Below are positions 45,249 to 54,389 of a DNA stretch of 64,000 bases, in pieces. A model generated the notes under the pieces. That model saw only the letters and a list, made by a program, of their open reading frames with translations, made no database searches and was not told the DNA's origin. Every line of letters starts with the position of its first letter. Within the stretch, counting starts at the first letter, position 1. Position numbers and translations under genes: made by a program. Source of the stretch: Sorangium cellulosum So ce56 (GTDB taxonomy: Bacteria; Myxococcota_A; Polyangia; Polyangiales; Polyangiaceae). Where the stretch lies: contig NC_010162.1 of assembly GCF_000067165.1 (NCBI RefSeq), positions 2,961,001 to 3,025,000 of the forward strand, written 5' to 3'.

Positions 45249-46409
45249 ATGAGGATCGAAACGGTCGTCGTCGGGGGACGCAGACTCCGGGATGAGTCGG
45301 GGAGGGAGCAGTCATCCACACCGGTATCCGAGCGCGCCATTGCGCTGGAGGACCATTTGCTGAAGCTGAAACCGATGCAGTACGACCGGCAAGCCGCGGA
45401 GCTCCTCGCCATGGCGTCGGCGTGGGCGTACTCGGATCCGAGCACGTTCGCCTATGCGATGCATCGGCGCGGCCTGGAAAACCTCGAGTGCGCCGATATC
45501 TCCCTCACCAACGATCCTCTGCTCGTGGACACGACCGTGCGCGTTGTCCAGAGCTACTCGGGAAAGCTCGCAATCCTGTGTTGCCGTGGCACTATGCCGC
45601 GGAATGCTATCAACTGGATGACGGATGTGAGCGCCAGGATGCACTCGTTCTATTCCAGGGGGCGCGTCCACGGCGGGTTCAGCCGCGCCATCCAGGCGGT
45701 GGTGCCCCACCTCGTCGAGCTGTCCAAGCCGCTCAAGGGCGGCCGTTCCATCTGCGAGGCGACGGAGCAGCTGAGGAACCAGTACATGGTCTCTTGCCGG
45801 GACGAGCCACCGCGGAGAGCCCCCGGCTCCTCTTCGCCGCACACGCCCGTGGGGTCGGGCGGCACGCCAGGCGAGGAGCCTCCCACGAGCGGCCCGGCGG
45901 GCGCTCGTCGGGTCGAGCCGGTCGAGGCCCTCTACATCACCGGCCATAGCTTGGGCGGCGCCGTGGCTACCCTCGCAGCGGCGATCGTGTATGCGGATCA
46001 TCGGTTCGAACACTACCGGCCGCTGCTGAAAGGCGTGTACACGTTCGGGCAGCCGATGGTCGGCGACGCGACGTTCGCCGAGGAATTCAAGGACGATCTC
46101 GGGAAGAATCTCTTCCGGCATGTGTACAATTCGGACATCGTGCCGCGCTTCCCCTCGCGGGCGATGGGTCGGTTTGCTCCTCTTGGCCGGCAGTACGTCT
46201 CCTCGAACGAGGGTTGGGTGCTCAGGCCAGCGCCGGTGCGCGCGGCGTGGACGTTGCTTCTGAGCAACTTCCTCGGCGTGACGTCGTTCCTCACGCAAGA
46301 GGTGTTCTCCGTCAACTGGCTGAGGTTGCCGTTCTCCTGGCAGGATCACTCCCCGCTCAACTACATGCGAACTTCGATGCTGGCGCCGCCCGGCGCCGAG
46401 TTCGAATGA
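45249..46409 (+). CDS. Class 3 lipase
   Basis: A 386-residue alpha/beta hydrolase of the Lipase_3 family. The nucleophile elbow ITGHSLGGAVATL (about residue 236), VYTFGQPMVGDATF and HVYNSDIVPRFPS (with the acidic residue) are family hallmarks; a His in WQDHSPLNYM near the end completes the likely triad. Residues 180-220 are a Pro/Gly-rich insert. No signal peptide is present. It forms a unit with the V8-like protease and the small Ig-like protein, 95 bases downstream of the latter. Confidence 0.87.
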   Translation: MRIETVVVGGRRLRDESGREQSSTPVSERAIALEDHLLKLKPMQYDRQAAELLAMASAWAYSDPSTFAYAMHRRGLENLECADISLTNDPLLVDTTVRVVQSYSGKLAILCCRGTMPRNAINWMTDVSARMHSFYSRGRVHGGFSRAIQAVVPHLVELSKPLKGGRSICEATEQLRNQYMVSCRDEPPRRAPGSSSPHTPVGSGGTPGEEPPTSGPAGARRVEPVEALYITGHSLGGAVATLAAAIVYADHRFEHYRPLLKGVYTFGQPMVGDATFAEEFKDDLGKNLFRHVYNSDIVPRFPSRAMGRFAPLGRQYVSSNEGWVLRPAPVRAAWTLLLSNFLGVTSFLTQEVFSVNWLRLPFSWQDHSPLNYMRTSMLAPPGAEFE

Positions 46410-46507
46410 TGTGAGGCGACCCTGCGCCGCCGGCGGCCCATCCTGGCGGGAGCGCGGTGTCATTCCCGGGCCACCGCGCTCCCGATCATGCACACGTGCT
46501 GCCGGGG

Positions 46508-46735
46508 TCAGACAAGGTCGAGAGGCTCTATCCGCGTGGCGCCACGGAGCTCCTGGAGGCGCCCGTCGGGCGGCAGCCCGACCGCGGCCAGCTTGCCGGC
46601 CGCGAACGCGGTCCCGAGGCGCGCGCACGCCTCCAGATCGACGCCCTCGGCCAGCATCCGTGCCGCCAGCACGCCCGCCACCATCGCGTCGCCGGCGCGC
46701 CCGCTCCGGGGCGGGCGCGCTCGCCGGCGTGCGCT
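46508..46735 (-). pseudogene. PfkB-family (1-phosphofructokinase-like) kinase remnant, 3' end
   Basis: The minus-strand frame reads GDAMVAGVLAARMLAEGVDL, then CARLGTAFAAGKLA and stop at 46508. This is the C-terminal end of PfkB/LacC/FruK kinases, starting at the GAGDAMVAG catalytic motif, which is itself partly disrupted by extra bases. Everything upstream of the motif is replaced by the neighbouring gene's 3' end. Confidence 0.65.
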
Positions 46736-46745
46736 CCGAGAGGGC

Positions 46746-47012
46746 TCAGGCCGTCTCGAGGAACTTGCGCACCTGGGACTCGATCGCGCTGCCGGGCACG
46801 ATGAAGGGCTTGTCCGTGATGTCCACGGAGAAGCTCTGAGCCGAGACGGCGTACGTCCCCTTCACGGTCCCCGCCGGCGTCGGCACCGAGAAGTCGCCCT
46901 TGCCCTCGTTGCCCGTGAACTTGCCGCCGGCCTTCTCGATCGCCGCCTTGGCCTTCGCGACGATGTCTTGAGAGGGACCGTTGAAGGGGACTGAGAAGCT
47001 GTGCTTTGCCAT
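46746..47012 (-). CDS. Conserved small protein
   Basis: An 88-residue soluble protein, MAKHSFSVPFNGPSQDIVAK then FSVPTPAGTVKGTYAVSAQS and SFSVDITDKPFIVPGSAIES. It has an alternating helix-strand pattern with an IE-x-x-VRKFLE end that resembles PHA-granule-region proteins and other small alpha/beta folds. I do not recognise a functional family. A good start at 47012 with GGAG just upstream (seen as CTCC on the plus strand) supports the gene. Confidence 0.7.
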   Translation of the reverse strand: MAKHSFSVPFNGPSQDIVAKAKAAIEKAGGKFTGNEGKGDFSVPTPAGTVKGTYAVSAQSFSVDITDKPFIVPGSAIESQVRKFLETA

Positions 47013-47330
47013 GTCGTCTCCTGGGGTGCTCGATCGCCATCCTGGTACGGCGCGAGGTGCGGCGGAGGTTAGTGCGGCCTCGCCACGGGTACCAGCGCGA
47101 ACTTGCTGGGCCTTCCGCGCGCCGCAGATCACGCGGGATCGCCGCGCTCCGCAGGGCCGCGCGGGACCGCGGGTGATGGCTGGTCGCGCGTCGCTGGCTG
47201 CTGGCGAAGGTCGGCGGGACGGCCGCCGCGACGCCTCGAACCCGCGCGTCCGTAAGGATTGCGCTTGACAAGACGGACGGAATCGCCGCCTTCTATGCGC
47301 CGATTGCTCCCAGCCGTGAACCGAGGACTT
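47013..47330. other. Divergent intergenic region upstream of the cellulase gene
   Basis: 318 bp that must hold promoters for the small protein and the GH9 cellulase. I see no clear operator or hairpin. Confidence 0.35.
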
Positions 47331-49724
47331 ATGAAGGACCTTTTTCTCAAGCAGTCGATCCTCCCCCGCGCGGGGCGGGTGTCCGCGCTCGCGCTCGCGC
47401 TCGGCCTGAGCGCTGGATGTGTGGTCACGCAGGGCCCCGGAGCGGGGGCCGCCCCTCCTGGCGGCGCGAGCCCCGGCGCGGGCGCTGACGCGAGCGCCGC
47501 GGGGGGCGAAGGGCCCGCGCAGACCAACCTGCTCAAGGCGTCCGACTTCGACGACAACAAGAGCCTGCCCTGGACCACCTCGTTCACCGCGCCTGGCGCG
47601 GGCAGCGCCGAGGTGAAGAAGGGGGCCTATTGCGTCACGGTGACGAACAAGGGGTCAAACAACTGGGACGCCCAGTTCCGCCACCGGGAGATGGTGATCC
47701 AGAAGGGGCACAGCTACACCCTTCAGTACAAGGCGTGGGCGTCCTCGCCCACGAAGGCACGCCCGAAGGTCGGCATGTCGGGGCCGCCTTACGAGGAGTA
47801 CTGGTCGGACACCGTGATCCTCGGGACCGAGCCCAAGACCTTCTCCGGCAAGTTCACGATGGGGAAGGCCGATGACGCCACGGCGGAGCTCGCGTTCCAC
47901 ATCGGCGGCGCCATGGCGTCGGCCAAGGAGCCGTTCGAGGTCTGCATCGACGACATCCGCCTGGACGACCCGCAGTTCAAGGCCGCCGCGCCCGTGGCCG
48001 AGGTGGCGGCGCCGAAGGTCGCCGTGAACCAGGTCGGGTATCTGCCCGGCACCATCAAGATCGCCAGCGTGAACAGCGCGGCGACCGCGCCGGTCGCCTG
48101 GGAGCTGCTCGACGCCTCCGGCAAGGCGGTCGCTCACGGCCAGACCAAGGTCTTCGGAAAGGACGGCGCCTCCGGCGATCACGTCCACCTCGTCGACTTC
48201 ACGGCCGTCAAGGCGCCTGGCCAGGGCTACGTGCTCAAGGTGGGGGAGGACAAGAGCTTCCCGTTCGACATTGGAACGGGCCTTTACCAGAAGCTCAAGT
48301 ACGACGCGCTCGCGTATTTCTACCACAACCGGAGCGGCATCGAGATCAAGATGCCGTTCGCCGGCAAGCCCGAGCTGGCACGCCCGGCGGGGCACCTCCA
48401 CGACAAGAGCACGCCCTGCCTGAAGGACAGCGGCTGCGACTATGCGCTCGACGCGTCCCGCGGCTGGTACGACGCCGGCGACCACGGCAAGTACGTCGTC
48501 AACGGCGGCATCTCGGTGTGGACGCTGCTCAACTGGTACGAGCGCACGAAGCACCTCGGCGCCTCGAGCGCCGACTTCGCGGACGGCAAGCTCAACATCC
48601 CCGAGAACAAGAACGGCGTGCCCGACATCCTCGACGAGGCGCGCTGGGAGCTCGAGTTCCTGATGGGCATGCAGGTGCCGGAAGGCAAGCCGCTCGCCGG
48701 CATGGTCCACCACAAGATGCACGACGAGTCGTGGACGGGCCTCGGCCTCGCGCCGCACGAGGACAAGCAGGCGCGCTTCCTCCACAAGCCGAGCACCGCG
48801 GCGACGCTCAACCTCGCGGCCACGGGGGCGCAGTGCGCGCGCATCTGGAAGACGGTGGACGCGGCGTTCTCGGCGAAGTGCCTGAAGGCCGCCGAGCGCG
48901 CCTGGGCGGCGGCGAAGCAGAACCCGGCCCTCTATGCGCCGCCCGGCGGCGACAAGGGCGGCGGGCCCTACGACGACACGGACGCCAAGGACGAGTTCTA
49001 CTGGGCCGCGGCGGAGCTCTTCGTCACGACGGGGAAGCCGGAGTACAAGAAGTTCCTGCAGACCTCGCCGCTCAACGCGCGTTTCCCGACGGAGGTCGAA
49101 GGGGGCGCGGCGTCGATGAACTGGCGGGTCACCGACGCGCTCGGCCAGATGTCGATGGCGATCGTGCCCGGCCACGTGGACGCGGCGTGGCAGAAGGAGA
49201 TCCGCGGCCGCATCGCGAAGGCGGCCGACCAGTACCTCGCCATCGCCGACAAGGAGGGGTACCGGACGCTCATCGCTCGGACGGCTGAAGGCAAGTACGA
49301 CTGGGGCTCGAACTCGGGCGTGCTGAACAACATGCTCGTGGTGGCGCTCGCCCACGACTTCACCAAGCAGCCGAAGTACCTCGACGGCGTGGTGCTGGGC
49401 ATGGACTACCTCCTCGGGCGCAACCCGCTCGGGCAGTCGTACGTGACCGGCTACGGCGACAAGCCGCTCGAGAACCCGCACCACCGGTTCTGGTCGCACC
49501 AGGCGAACAGCAAGTACCCGAAGGCGCCGCCCGGCGCCGTCTCCGGCGGCCCGAACTCCTCGCTCCAGGATCCCCACGCCCAGAGCGCCGGCCTCAAGGG
49601 GTGCGTCCCGCAGCGGTGCTTCGTGGACAACATCGAGGCCTGGAGCGTGAACGAGATCACGATCAACTGGAACGCGCCGTTCGCGTGGGTGACCGCCTTC
49701 CTCGACGAGAAGGCGAAGCCGTAG
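47331..49724 (+). CDS. GH9 cellulase (endoglucanase) lipoprotein with CBM4/9-like module
   Basis: 797 residues. The signal peptide has the lipobox LSAGC. After a Gly/Ala linker there is a CBM4/9-like beta-sandwich (about 60-210: WTTSFTAPGAGSAEVKKGAY, YTLQYKAWASSPTKARPKVG), an Ig-like CelD_N domain (about 225-310) and the glycoside hydrolase family 9 catalytic barrel. GH9 motifs: DASRGWYDAGDHGKYVVNGG (catalytic base Asp), HHRFWSHQANSKYPK, and DNIEAWSVNEITINWNAPFA with the proton-donor Glu. The enzyme cleaves beta-1,4-glucan by inversion. The start at 47331 has a GAGG; an in-frame ATG 36 bases upstream is possible. Confidence 0.93.
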   Translation: MKDLFLKQSILPRAGRVSALALALGLSAGCVVTQGPGAGAAPPGGASPGAGADASAAGGEGPAQTNLLKASDFDDNKSLPWTTSFTAPGAGSAEVKKGAYCVTVTNKGSNNWDAQFRHREMVIQKGHSYTLQYKAWASSPTKARPKVGMSGPPYEEYWSDTVILGTEPKTFSGKFTMGKADDATAELAFHIGGAMASAKEPFEVCIDDIRLDDPQFKAAAPVAEVAAPKVAVNQVGYLPGTIKIASVNSAATAPVAWELLDASGKAVAHGQTKVFGKDGASGDHVHLVDFTAVKAPGQGYVLKVGEDKSFPFDIGTGLYQKLKYDALAYFYHNRSGIEIKMPFAGKPELARPAGHLHDKSTPCLKDSGCDYALDASRGWYDAGDHGKYVVNGGISVWTLLNWYERTKHLGASSADFADGKLNIPENKNGVPDILDEARWELEFLMGMQVPEGKPLAGMVHHKMHDESWTGLGLAPHEDKQARFLHKPSTAATLNLAATGAQCARIWKTVDAAFSAKCLKAAERAWAAAKQNPALYAPPGGDKGGGPYDDTDAKDEFYWAAAELFVTTGKPEYKKFLQTSPLNARFPTEVEGGAASMNWRVTDALGQMSMAIVPGHVDAAWQKEIRGRIAKAADQYLAIADKEGYRTLIARTAEGKYDWGSNSGVLNNMLVVALAHDFTKQPKYLDGVVLGMDYLLGRNPLGQSYVTGYGDKPLENPHHRFWSHQANSKYPKAPPGAVSGGPNSSLQDPHAQSAGLKGCVPQRCFVDNIEAWSVNEITINWNAPFAWVTAFLDEKAKP

Positions 49725-49752
49725 CCGCGCTGGCCGGAGGCGGGGTCGTTTG

Positions 49753-49822
49753 AACCGCCGAGCGCGCCAAGGACGCCAAGTGAAAGACAAAGATCTTGGC
49801 GTCTCGTGGCGTCTTGGCGGTT
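49753..49822. repeat. Palindromic gcc-aag element
   Basis: The left arm AACCGCCGAGCGCGCCAAGG (from 49753) continues to 49780; the right arm ends at 49822 and reads CTTGGCGTCTCGTGGCGTCT then TGGCGGTT, nearly the reverse complement. It has the same theme as 5211-5311. It lies between the cellulase gene and the kinase gene. Confidence 0.6.
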
Positions 49823-49905
49823 TCATCCTTCCCGCAGGGTGGGGGAGCTCCCCCACCACCTGACGGCAGGCTCCCGCCGGCCACGATGCGGCCGCCGGCG
49901 CGCCG

Positions 49906-51954
49906 GTGGTACCATCGCCCGGTCACATCGTGGAGCTCCGACCCGACGCCGTCATCGCGGACAAGCTGCACCTGCTGAGGCCTCTCGGGCAGGGCGGGAT
50001 GGGCGTCGTGTGGGCGGCGCGGCACCTCGCCCTCGACACCGACGTCGCGGTGAAGTTCATCCGCCCCGAGCGGGCGGCGGAGCGTCCTGCCCTCGTCGCG
50101 CGCTTCCAGCGCGAGGCGAGGGCCACGGCGCGGATCGCGCACCCCCACGTGGTGCAGGTCATGGACTACGGCGTCGTCGACGGCGCCGTGCCGTACCTCG
50201 TGATGGAGCTCCTGCGCGGCTTCTCGCTGGCCGAGCTCCTCGAGCGCGGCGGCCGCCTCAGCTTCGCCACCGCGAGGTCGCTCGCGCGCCAGGTGGGGAG
50301 CGCGCTCGAGAGCGCCCACGAGCTCGGCATCGTGCACCGCGACATCAAGCCCCACAACGTCTTCATCACGGAGGGGGGCCAGGGATACCCGCTCTTCGTC
50401 AAGGTGCTCGACTTCGGCGTCGCGAAGGTGGCGGGCGACGCGGCCGTGCCGGCGGCGAACCCCGCGCTCACCGAGACCGGGATGGTGATCGGATCGGCCC
50501 CGTACATGAGCCCCGAGCAGCTCGAGGGGAGCAAGGACGTCGATCTCCGCTCCGATCTCTGGTCGCTCGGCGTCATCCTCTACGAGGCGTTGACCGGCGC
50601 GCAGCCGTTCCAGGGCAGCTCGTTCGTCGCCGTCGGCGCGGCGGTCCTGAAGGGGAGGTTCCGCCCCGCCAGCGAGCAGAGGCCGGGTCTGCCAGCGTCG
50701 ATCGACGACTGGTTCTCCAAGGCGCTCTCCGTCGATCCGACCTGCCGATTCCAGTCGGCGCGCGAGATGGTCGATGCGTTTCTGAGCCTGGAGGTCCGGA
50801 CGGCGGATGTCGACGCCCCCGGGGGCCGCCATCACCCGGCCGCGTTCGCCACGACCGTGGCCGCGCCGGTCGCTCTTCTGGGCGCGCCCCACGGCGCAGA
50901 CGAGCTCGCGAGAGCGCCTGTCACCTCGGGCACGCTCGCGAGCTCAGGCGCGCTCGCGGGCGACCCTGTGACGGCAGCCCCTGCCCCTGACACCGCGGCC
51001 GGCCACACCGTGCTCCACCAGCGCGCCGCGGAGCGGCCCGCGGCGCGGGGCCGCGGGGGCGGCTCGCGCGCGCGCGAAAGGCGCCTCCGCCGCGCCGCGC
51101 CGCTCGCCGCCGCCGCGTGCGCCGCGGGCGCGGGGGTGTACCTCTTCCTGCGCGAGCCGTCGGCCGGAACGGGCGGCTGCCCGGCCGGCATGGTGCTCGT
51201 CGAAGGCACCGAGTTCCAGATGGGCTCCGACGCGGACGCGGAGACGCCCAGCGACGAGACGCCGCGACATGGCGTGACCGTGAGTCGGTTCTGCCTCGAC
51301 GTCACCGAGGTGACGGTGAAGGCCTACTCGGACTGCAAGGCCTGCGATCGCTCGCAGAAGACCGTCGAGTCGGAGGGGCTCACGCCCAGCGGCCGCGCCT
51401 TCTGGAGCCAGTTCTGCAACGGCCCCGAGGCGCTGGACCACCCCATCAACTGCGTCGATTGGTACCAGGCGAAGGCGTATTGCGCCGCCTCCGGGAAGCG
51501 GTTGCCCACCGAGGCGGAGTGGGAGCTCGCGGCGCGCGGCAAGGACGCTCGGACCTACCCCTGGGGCCACGCGCCTCCCTCGGGCGAGCGCCTCAACGCC
51601 TGCGGGCCCGAGTGCAGCCAAATGCTGACGGAGCGGCTGGAGAAGGTGGGGAAGGGGCCGTGGCCTCGCATGTACAACGACGGCGACGCGGCCCCGGCGA
51701 CCGCCCCCGTCGGGCGATCGCCGGCCGGGAAATCGCCCGCCGGCGCCCTGGACCTGGCCGGCAACGTCTGGGAGTGGACCGAGAGCCATTATTGCCCTTA
51801 CGACAGGGACGATTGCGACGACTCCCGCCGTGTGCTCCGCGGCGGCGGGTGGGATACGGTCGAGAGCCAGTATGTGCGCTCCGCGCACCGCCGCCCGAGC
51901 GCCTCCACGGCGCGCGGCTGGAGCATCGGCTTCCGCTGCGCCAAGGCACCGTAG
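49906..51954 (+). CDS. Ser/Thr protein kinase fused to a formylglycine-generating-enzyme-like domain
   Basis: 682 residues. The N-terminal Hanks-type kinase covers about 15-290: GQGGMGVVW glycine loop, VAVKFIRPE with the ATP Lys, HRDIKPHNVF catalytic loop, DFGVAK and APYMSPEQ. A disordered Ala/Gly/Arg-rich stretch and one hydrophobic segment (APLAAAACAAGAGVYLFL, about 405) lead to an FGE-sulfatase/SUMF1-like domain (about 425-682): GMVLVEGTEFQMGSD, NCVDWYQAKAYCAASGKRLP, TEAEWELAARG, GNVWEWTESHYCPYDR, VLRGGGW. In such fusions the FGE domain usually lacks oxidase cysteines and acts as a sensor; here Cys residues are numerous but the pair was not verified. The start is GTG, either 49906 or 49930. 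Confidence 0.9.
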   Translation: MVPSPGHIVELRPDAVIADKLHLLRPLGQGGMGVVWAARHLALDTDVAVKFIRPERAAERPALVARFQREARATARIAHPHVVQVMDYGVVDGAVPYLVMELLRGFSLAELLERGGRLSFATARSLARQVGSALESAHELGIVHRDIKPHNVFITEGGQGYPLFVKVLDFGVAKVAGDAAVPAANPALTETGMVIGSAPYMSPEQLEGSKDVDLRSDLWSLGVILYEALTGAQPFQGSSFVAVGAAVLKGRFRPASEQRPGLPASIDDWFSKALSVDPTCRFQSAREMVDAFLSLEVRTADVDAPGGRHHPAAFATTVAAPVALLGAPHGADELARAPVTSGTLASSGALAGDPVTAAPAPDTAAGHTVLHQRAAERPAARGRGGGSRARERRLRRAAPLAAAACAAGAGVYLFLREPSAGTGGCPAGMVLVEGTEFQMGSDADAETPSDETPRHGVTVSRFCLDVTEVTVKAYSDCKACDRSQKTVESEGLTPSGRAFWSQFCNGPEALDHPINCVDWYQAKAYCAASGKRLPTEAEWELAARGKDARTYPWGHAPPSGERLNACGPECSQMLTERLEKVGKGPWPRMYNDGDAAPATAPVGRSPAGKSPAGALDLAGNVWEWTESHYCPYDRDDCDDSRRVLRGGGWDTVESQYVRSAHRRPSASTARGWSIGFRCAKAP

Positions 51955-52090
51955 GTCCGCGGGTCGGAGCCCTGCCGAGCGCGACCTGGCGGAGCCGCCG
52001 CTCGACCTCACGTCATCGATCCCGATGCGCCCAGCGCTCGCGGCCGGCGTGACCTCGACGGTCGCACGCGGGCGCACCAAGAGCTCCCGC

Positions 52091-54148
52091 ATGATCGTGG
52101 AGTCGTTGCTCCCCTGGCCAGTGATGAGGCTGACCAGCACGGGTGGAGTCCAGGCGAGCGCGTCCTTGCGCGAGCTCCTGGAGATGGAGTCACCGACCCC
52201 GGAACGCCTGTCGGAGCGCTTCGAGATATCACGGCTCGGGAGCCAGGCGGTCCTCGCCGAGAGAGAGTTGCCGTGGCGGCGCGCGCTCCGCGGCGAGTCC
52301 TTCAACGACGAGGAGGTCTGGTACGATCGACCGACCGGCCGCAGCCTGCTGTTGCTCGTGCGCTGCCGCGCGTCGGCCGGCGAGGCGCTGCTCGCGTTCG
52401 AGAACGTCGCCGATCAGCCCTTCGCGATCCGGCTCGCCGATCTCGTGGCCAGCGTCGGCACCGCGCTGCCCAGCGCGGACGAGCCCTCGGCCCTGGCCCA
52501 TGGGCTGCTCGACGAGGTGGCCGTCGCCGTTCGCGCCGACGCCGTGTTTCTCGTCGCCACCGAGGGAGACGAACGCCTCAGGCTGGTCGCCTCGGTCGGC
52601 CTTCCCGAGGCATTCGCACGAGATTGGAACCTGAACCTGACTGCCAGCGTCATGGCGCTGGCCGTCGAGACCGGCGACATCCAGGAGGTCGCGCGCATCG
52701 AGGATCTGCCGGAGGGCGCCTTCCGCGGCACCCTGCGCCTGCTCGACCTCGGGCTCCGCGCGGTGTTTGCGTTCCCCCTGAGCGCGGGGGGCGAGCGTGT
52801 CGGGGTGCTGGGGCTCGCGCGGCGCAAGCCGGGGAAACTCAGCCGGATCGAGCGCCGCTTGCTCCGGGGCGTGGCGGGCGCCTGCGCGCTCGGGCTGCGG
52901 CAAGCGCGGCTGCGCGACGCCGAGCGCCGCGAGGCCCGCCGGCTGCGATTGCTCCGCGACGTGGCCATGGACATCGAGGCCGCCATGCCCCTGCACGCGC
53001 TGCTGCGCCGCCTGGTGGAGCAGGCCTGCGAGCTGACCCGCGCCCGTTACGGCGCCCTGGGGGTGCTCGACGCCGAGGGAACCGGGCTCTCCGACTTCAT
53101 CTATGTGGGCGTCGCCGAGAAGGTCGCCGGCGACATCGGCCGCTTACCCGAGGGCCGCGGGCTCCTGGGCGCGCTCATCCACGACCCGCGGCCCTGCCGG
53201 GTGGCGAATATCCACGCCGATCCGCGGTCGGGCGGCTTCCCCGCGCATCACCCCGCGATGACGTCCTTCCTCGGCGTCCCGCTGCTCATCGGGCAGAAGG
53301 TGTTCGGAAATTTCTATCTGTGCGACAAGGACGGTGGCGCCGAGTTCGCGGAGGAGGACGAGCGGTTGGTCCGGCTCTTCGCCGCGCAGTCGGCGCTGGC
53401 CATCGCCTACGCCCAGCAAGTCGAGCGCACGCAGGAGGCCCATCGCGAGACGGACCGCCTGCGAAGCGAGTTCGCGGCCGTGATCGCTCACGATCTCCGC
53501 AACCCCGTCGCGGCCATGACGCTGCTCCTGGACGCGCTGCTCGCCAAGCGCGAGGACGGTTCGGTCGTCGTGCCGGTTCAGCAACTCCACTGCTTGCGCC
53601 GGATAGGCAGCCGGATCTCGCACATGAGCCAGGACCTGCTCGACGTCTCTCGCATCGAGCTCGGGCGGCTCTCGCTCGAGCGCCGGTCCGTGTCGCTGGA
53701 GGAGGCGACGCGCGCGCTGCTCACCGAGATCGAGCCGACCCTCGGGCAGCACCCGGTGACCCTCGACGTGGAGGGGCGTGTGCCCGAGGTCTTCGTCGAT
53801 CCGGCCCGGCTGTCGCAGATCCTCACGAACCTGCTCGACAACGCCGCCAAGTACTCCGGCGCCGGCTCGCCGATCCGCGTGACCCTCCGTCCGGAGTCGG
53901 GAGGCGCGGCGCTGACGGTCGAGGATCGCGGCCCTGGTATCGCGGCGGCGGATCTTGGCAGGCTGTTCGATCGGTTCTTCCAGGCCCCGCGGGCGCGGGA
54001 GAAGAACACGGGGCTCGGCCTGGGCCTCTACATCGTCAAGGGGCTGATGGAGGTGCACGGCGGCAGCATCGCCGTGGAGAGCTCGCCGGGCCAGGGCTCG
54101 ACCTTCCGGCTGTGGTTTCCGGCGGCTCAACCCGCGCAGGCAGCATAG
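52091..54148 (+). CDS. Sensor histidine kinase with PAS-like and two GAF domains
   Basis: About 685 residues, cytosolic. An N-terminal PAS-like segment (EEVWYDRPTGRSLLLLVRCR) is followed by two GAF domains (FAIRLADLVASVGTALPSAD onwards, and ALLRRLVEQACELTRARYGA onwards with SFLGVPLLIGQKVFGNFYLC), then the HisKA domain with the phospho-acceptor in VIAHDLRNPVAAM, and the HATPase domain with N box LLDNAAKYSG, G1 DRGPGI and NTGLGLGLYIVKGLMEVHGG. No receiver domain or partner regulator is adjacent. The start is uncertain: ATG 52091 is used; ATG 52025 is possible. It lies 136 bases after the kinase-FGE gene on the same strand, so common regulation is plausible. Confidence 0.87.
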   Translation: MIVESLLPWPVMRLTSTGGVQASASLRELLEMESPTPERLSERFEISRLGSQAVLAERELPWRRALRGESFNDEEVWYDRPTGRSLLLLVRCRASAGEALLAFENVADQPFAIRLADLVASVGTALPSADEPSALAHGLLDEVAVAVRADAVFLVATEGDERLRLVASVGLPEAFARDWNLNLTASVMALAVETGDIQEVARIEDLPEGAFRGTLRLLDLGLRAVFAFPLSAGGERVGVLGLARRKPGKLSRIERRLLRGVAGACALGLRQARLRDAERREARRLRLLRDVAMDIEAAMPLHALLRRLVEQACELTRARYGALGVLDAEGTGLSDFIYVGVAEKVAGDIGRLPEGRGLLGALIHDPRPCRVANIHADPRSGGFPAHHPAMTSFLGVPLLIGQKVFGNFYLCDKDGGAEFAEEDERLVRLFAAQSALAIAYAQQVERTQEAHRETDRLRSEFAAVIAHDLRNPVAAMTLLLDALLAKREDGSVVVPVQQLHCLRRIGSRISHMSQDLLDVSRIELGRLSLERRSVSLEEATRALLTEIEPTLGQHPVTLDVEGRVPEVFVDPARLSQILTNLLDNAAKYSGAGSPIRVTLRPESGGAALTVEDRGPGIAAADLGRLFDRFFQAPRAREKNTGLGLGLYIVKGLMEVHGGSIAVESSPGQGSTFRLWFPAAQPAQAA

Positions 54149-54389
54149 CTTGCCTGGCGCTCACCCGGGCCTTCGAGCTCACCGGCGACATCGATCCAGC
54201 TGAAGCTGGAGAGACTGAAGTTTCCTGACATCCACAGAAGCACTTTGATTTCCTGCCCGCCCAGGTCGTGTCGTGGCGCACGCCATCGAGCGCCTTCCGT
54301 TCCCGCGGGGGGAGCCTCATGACAGGCGAGTCGCCGCGCGATGCGCCCGCGTCGCCGGCGACCACGAGCACGCGCGCGATGGAGGCAGC

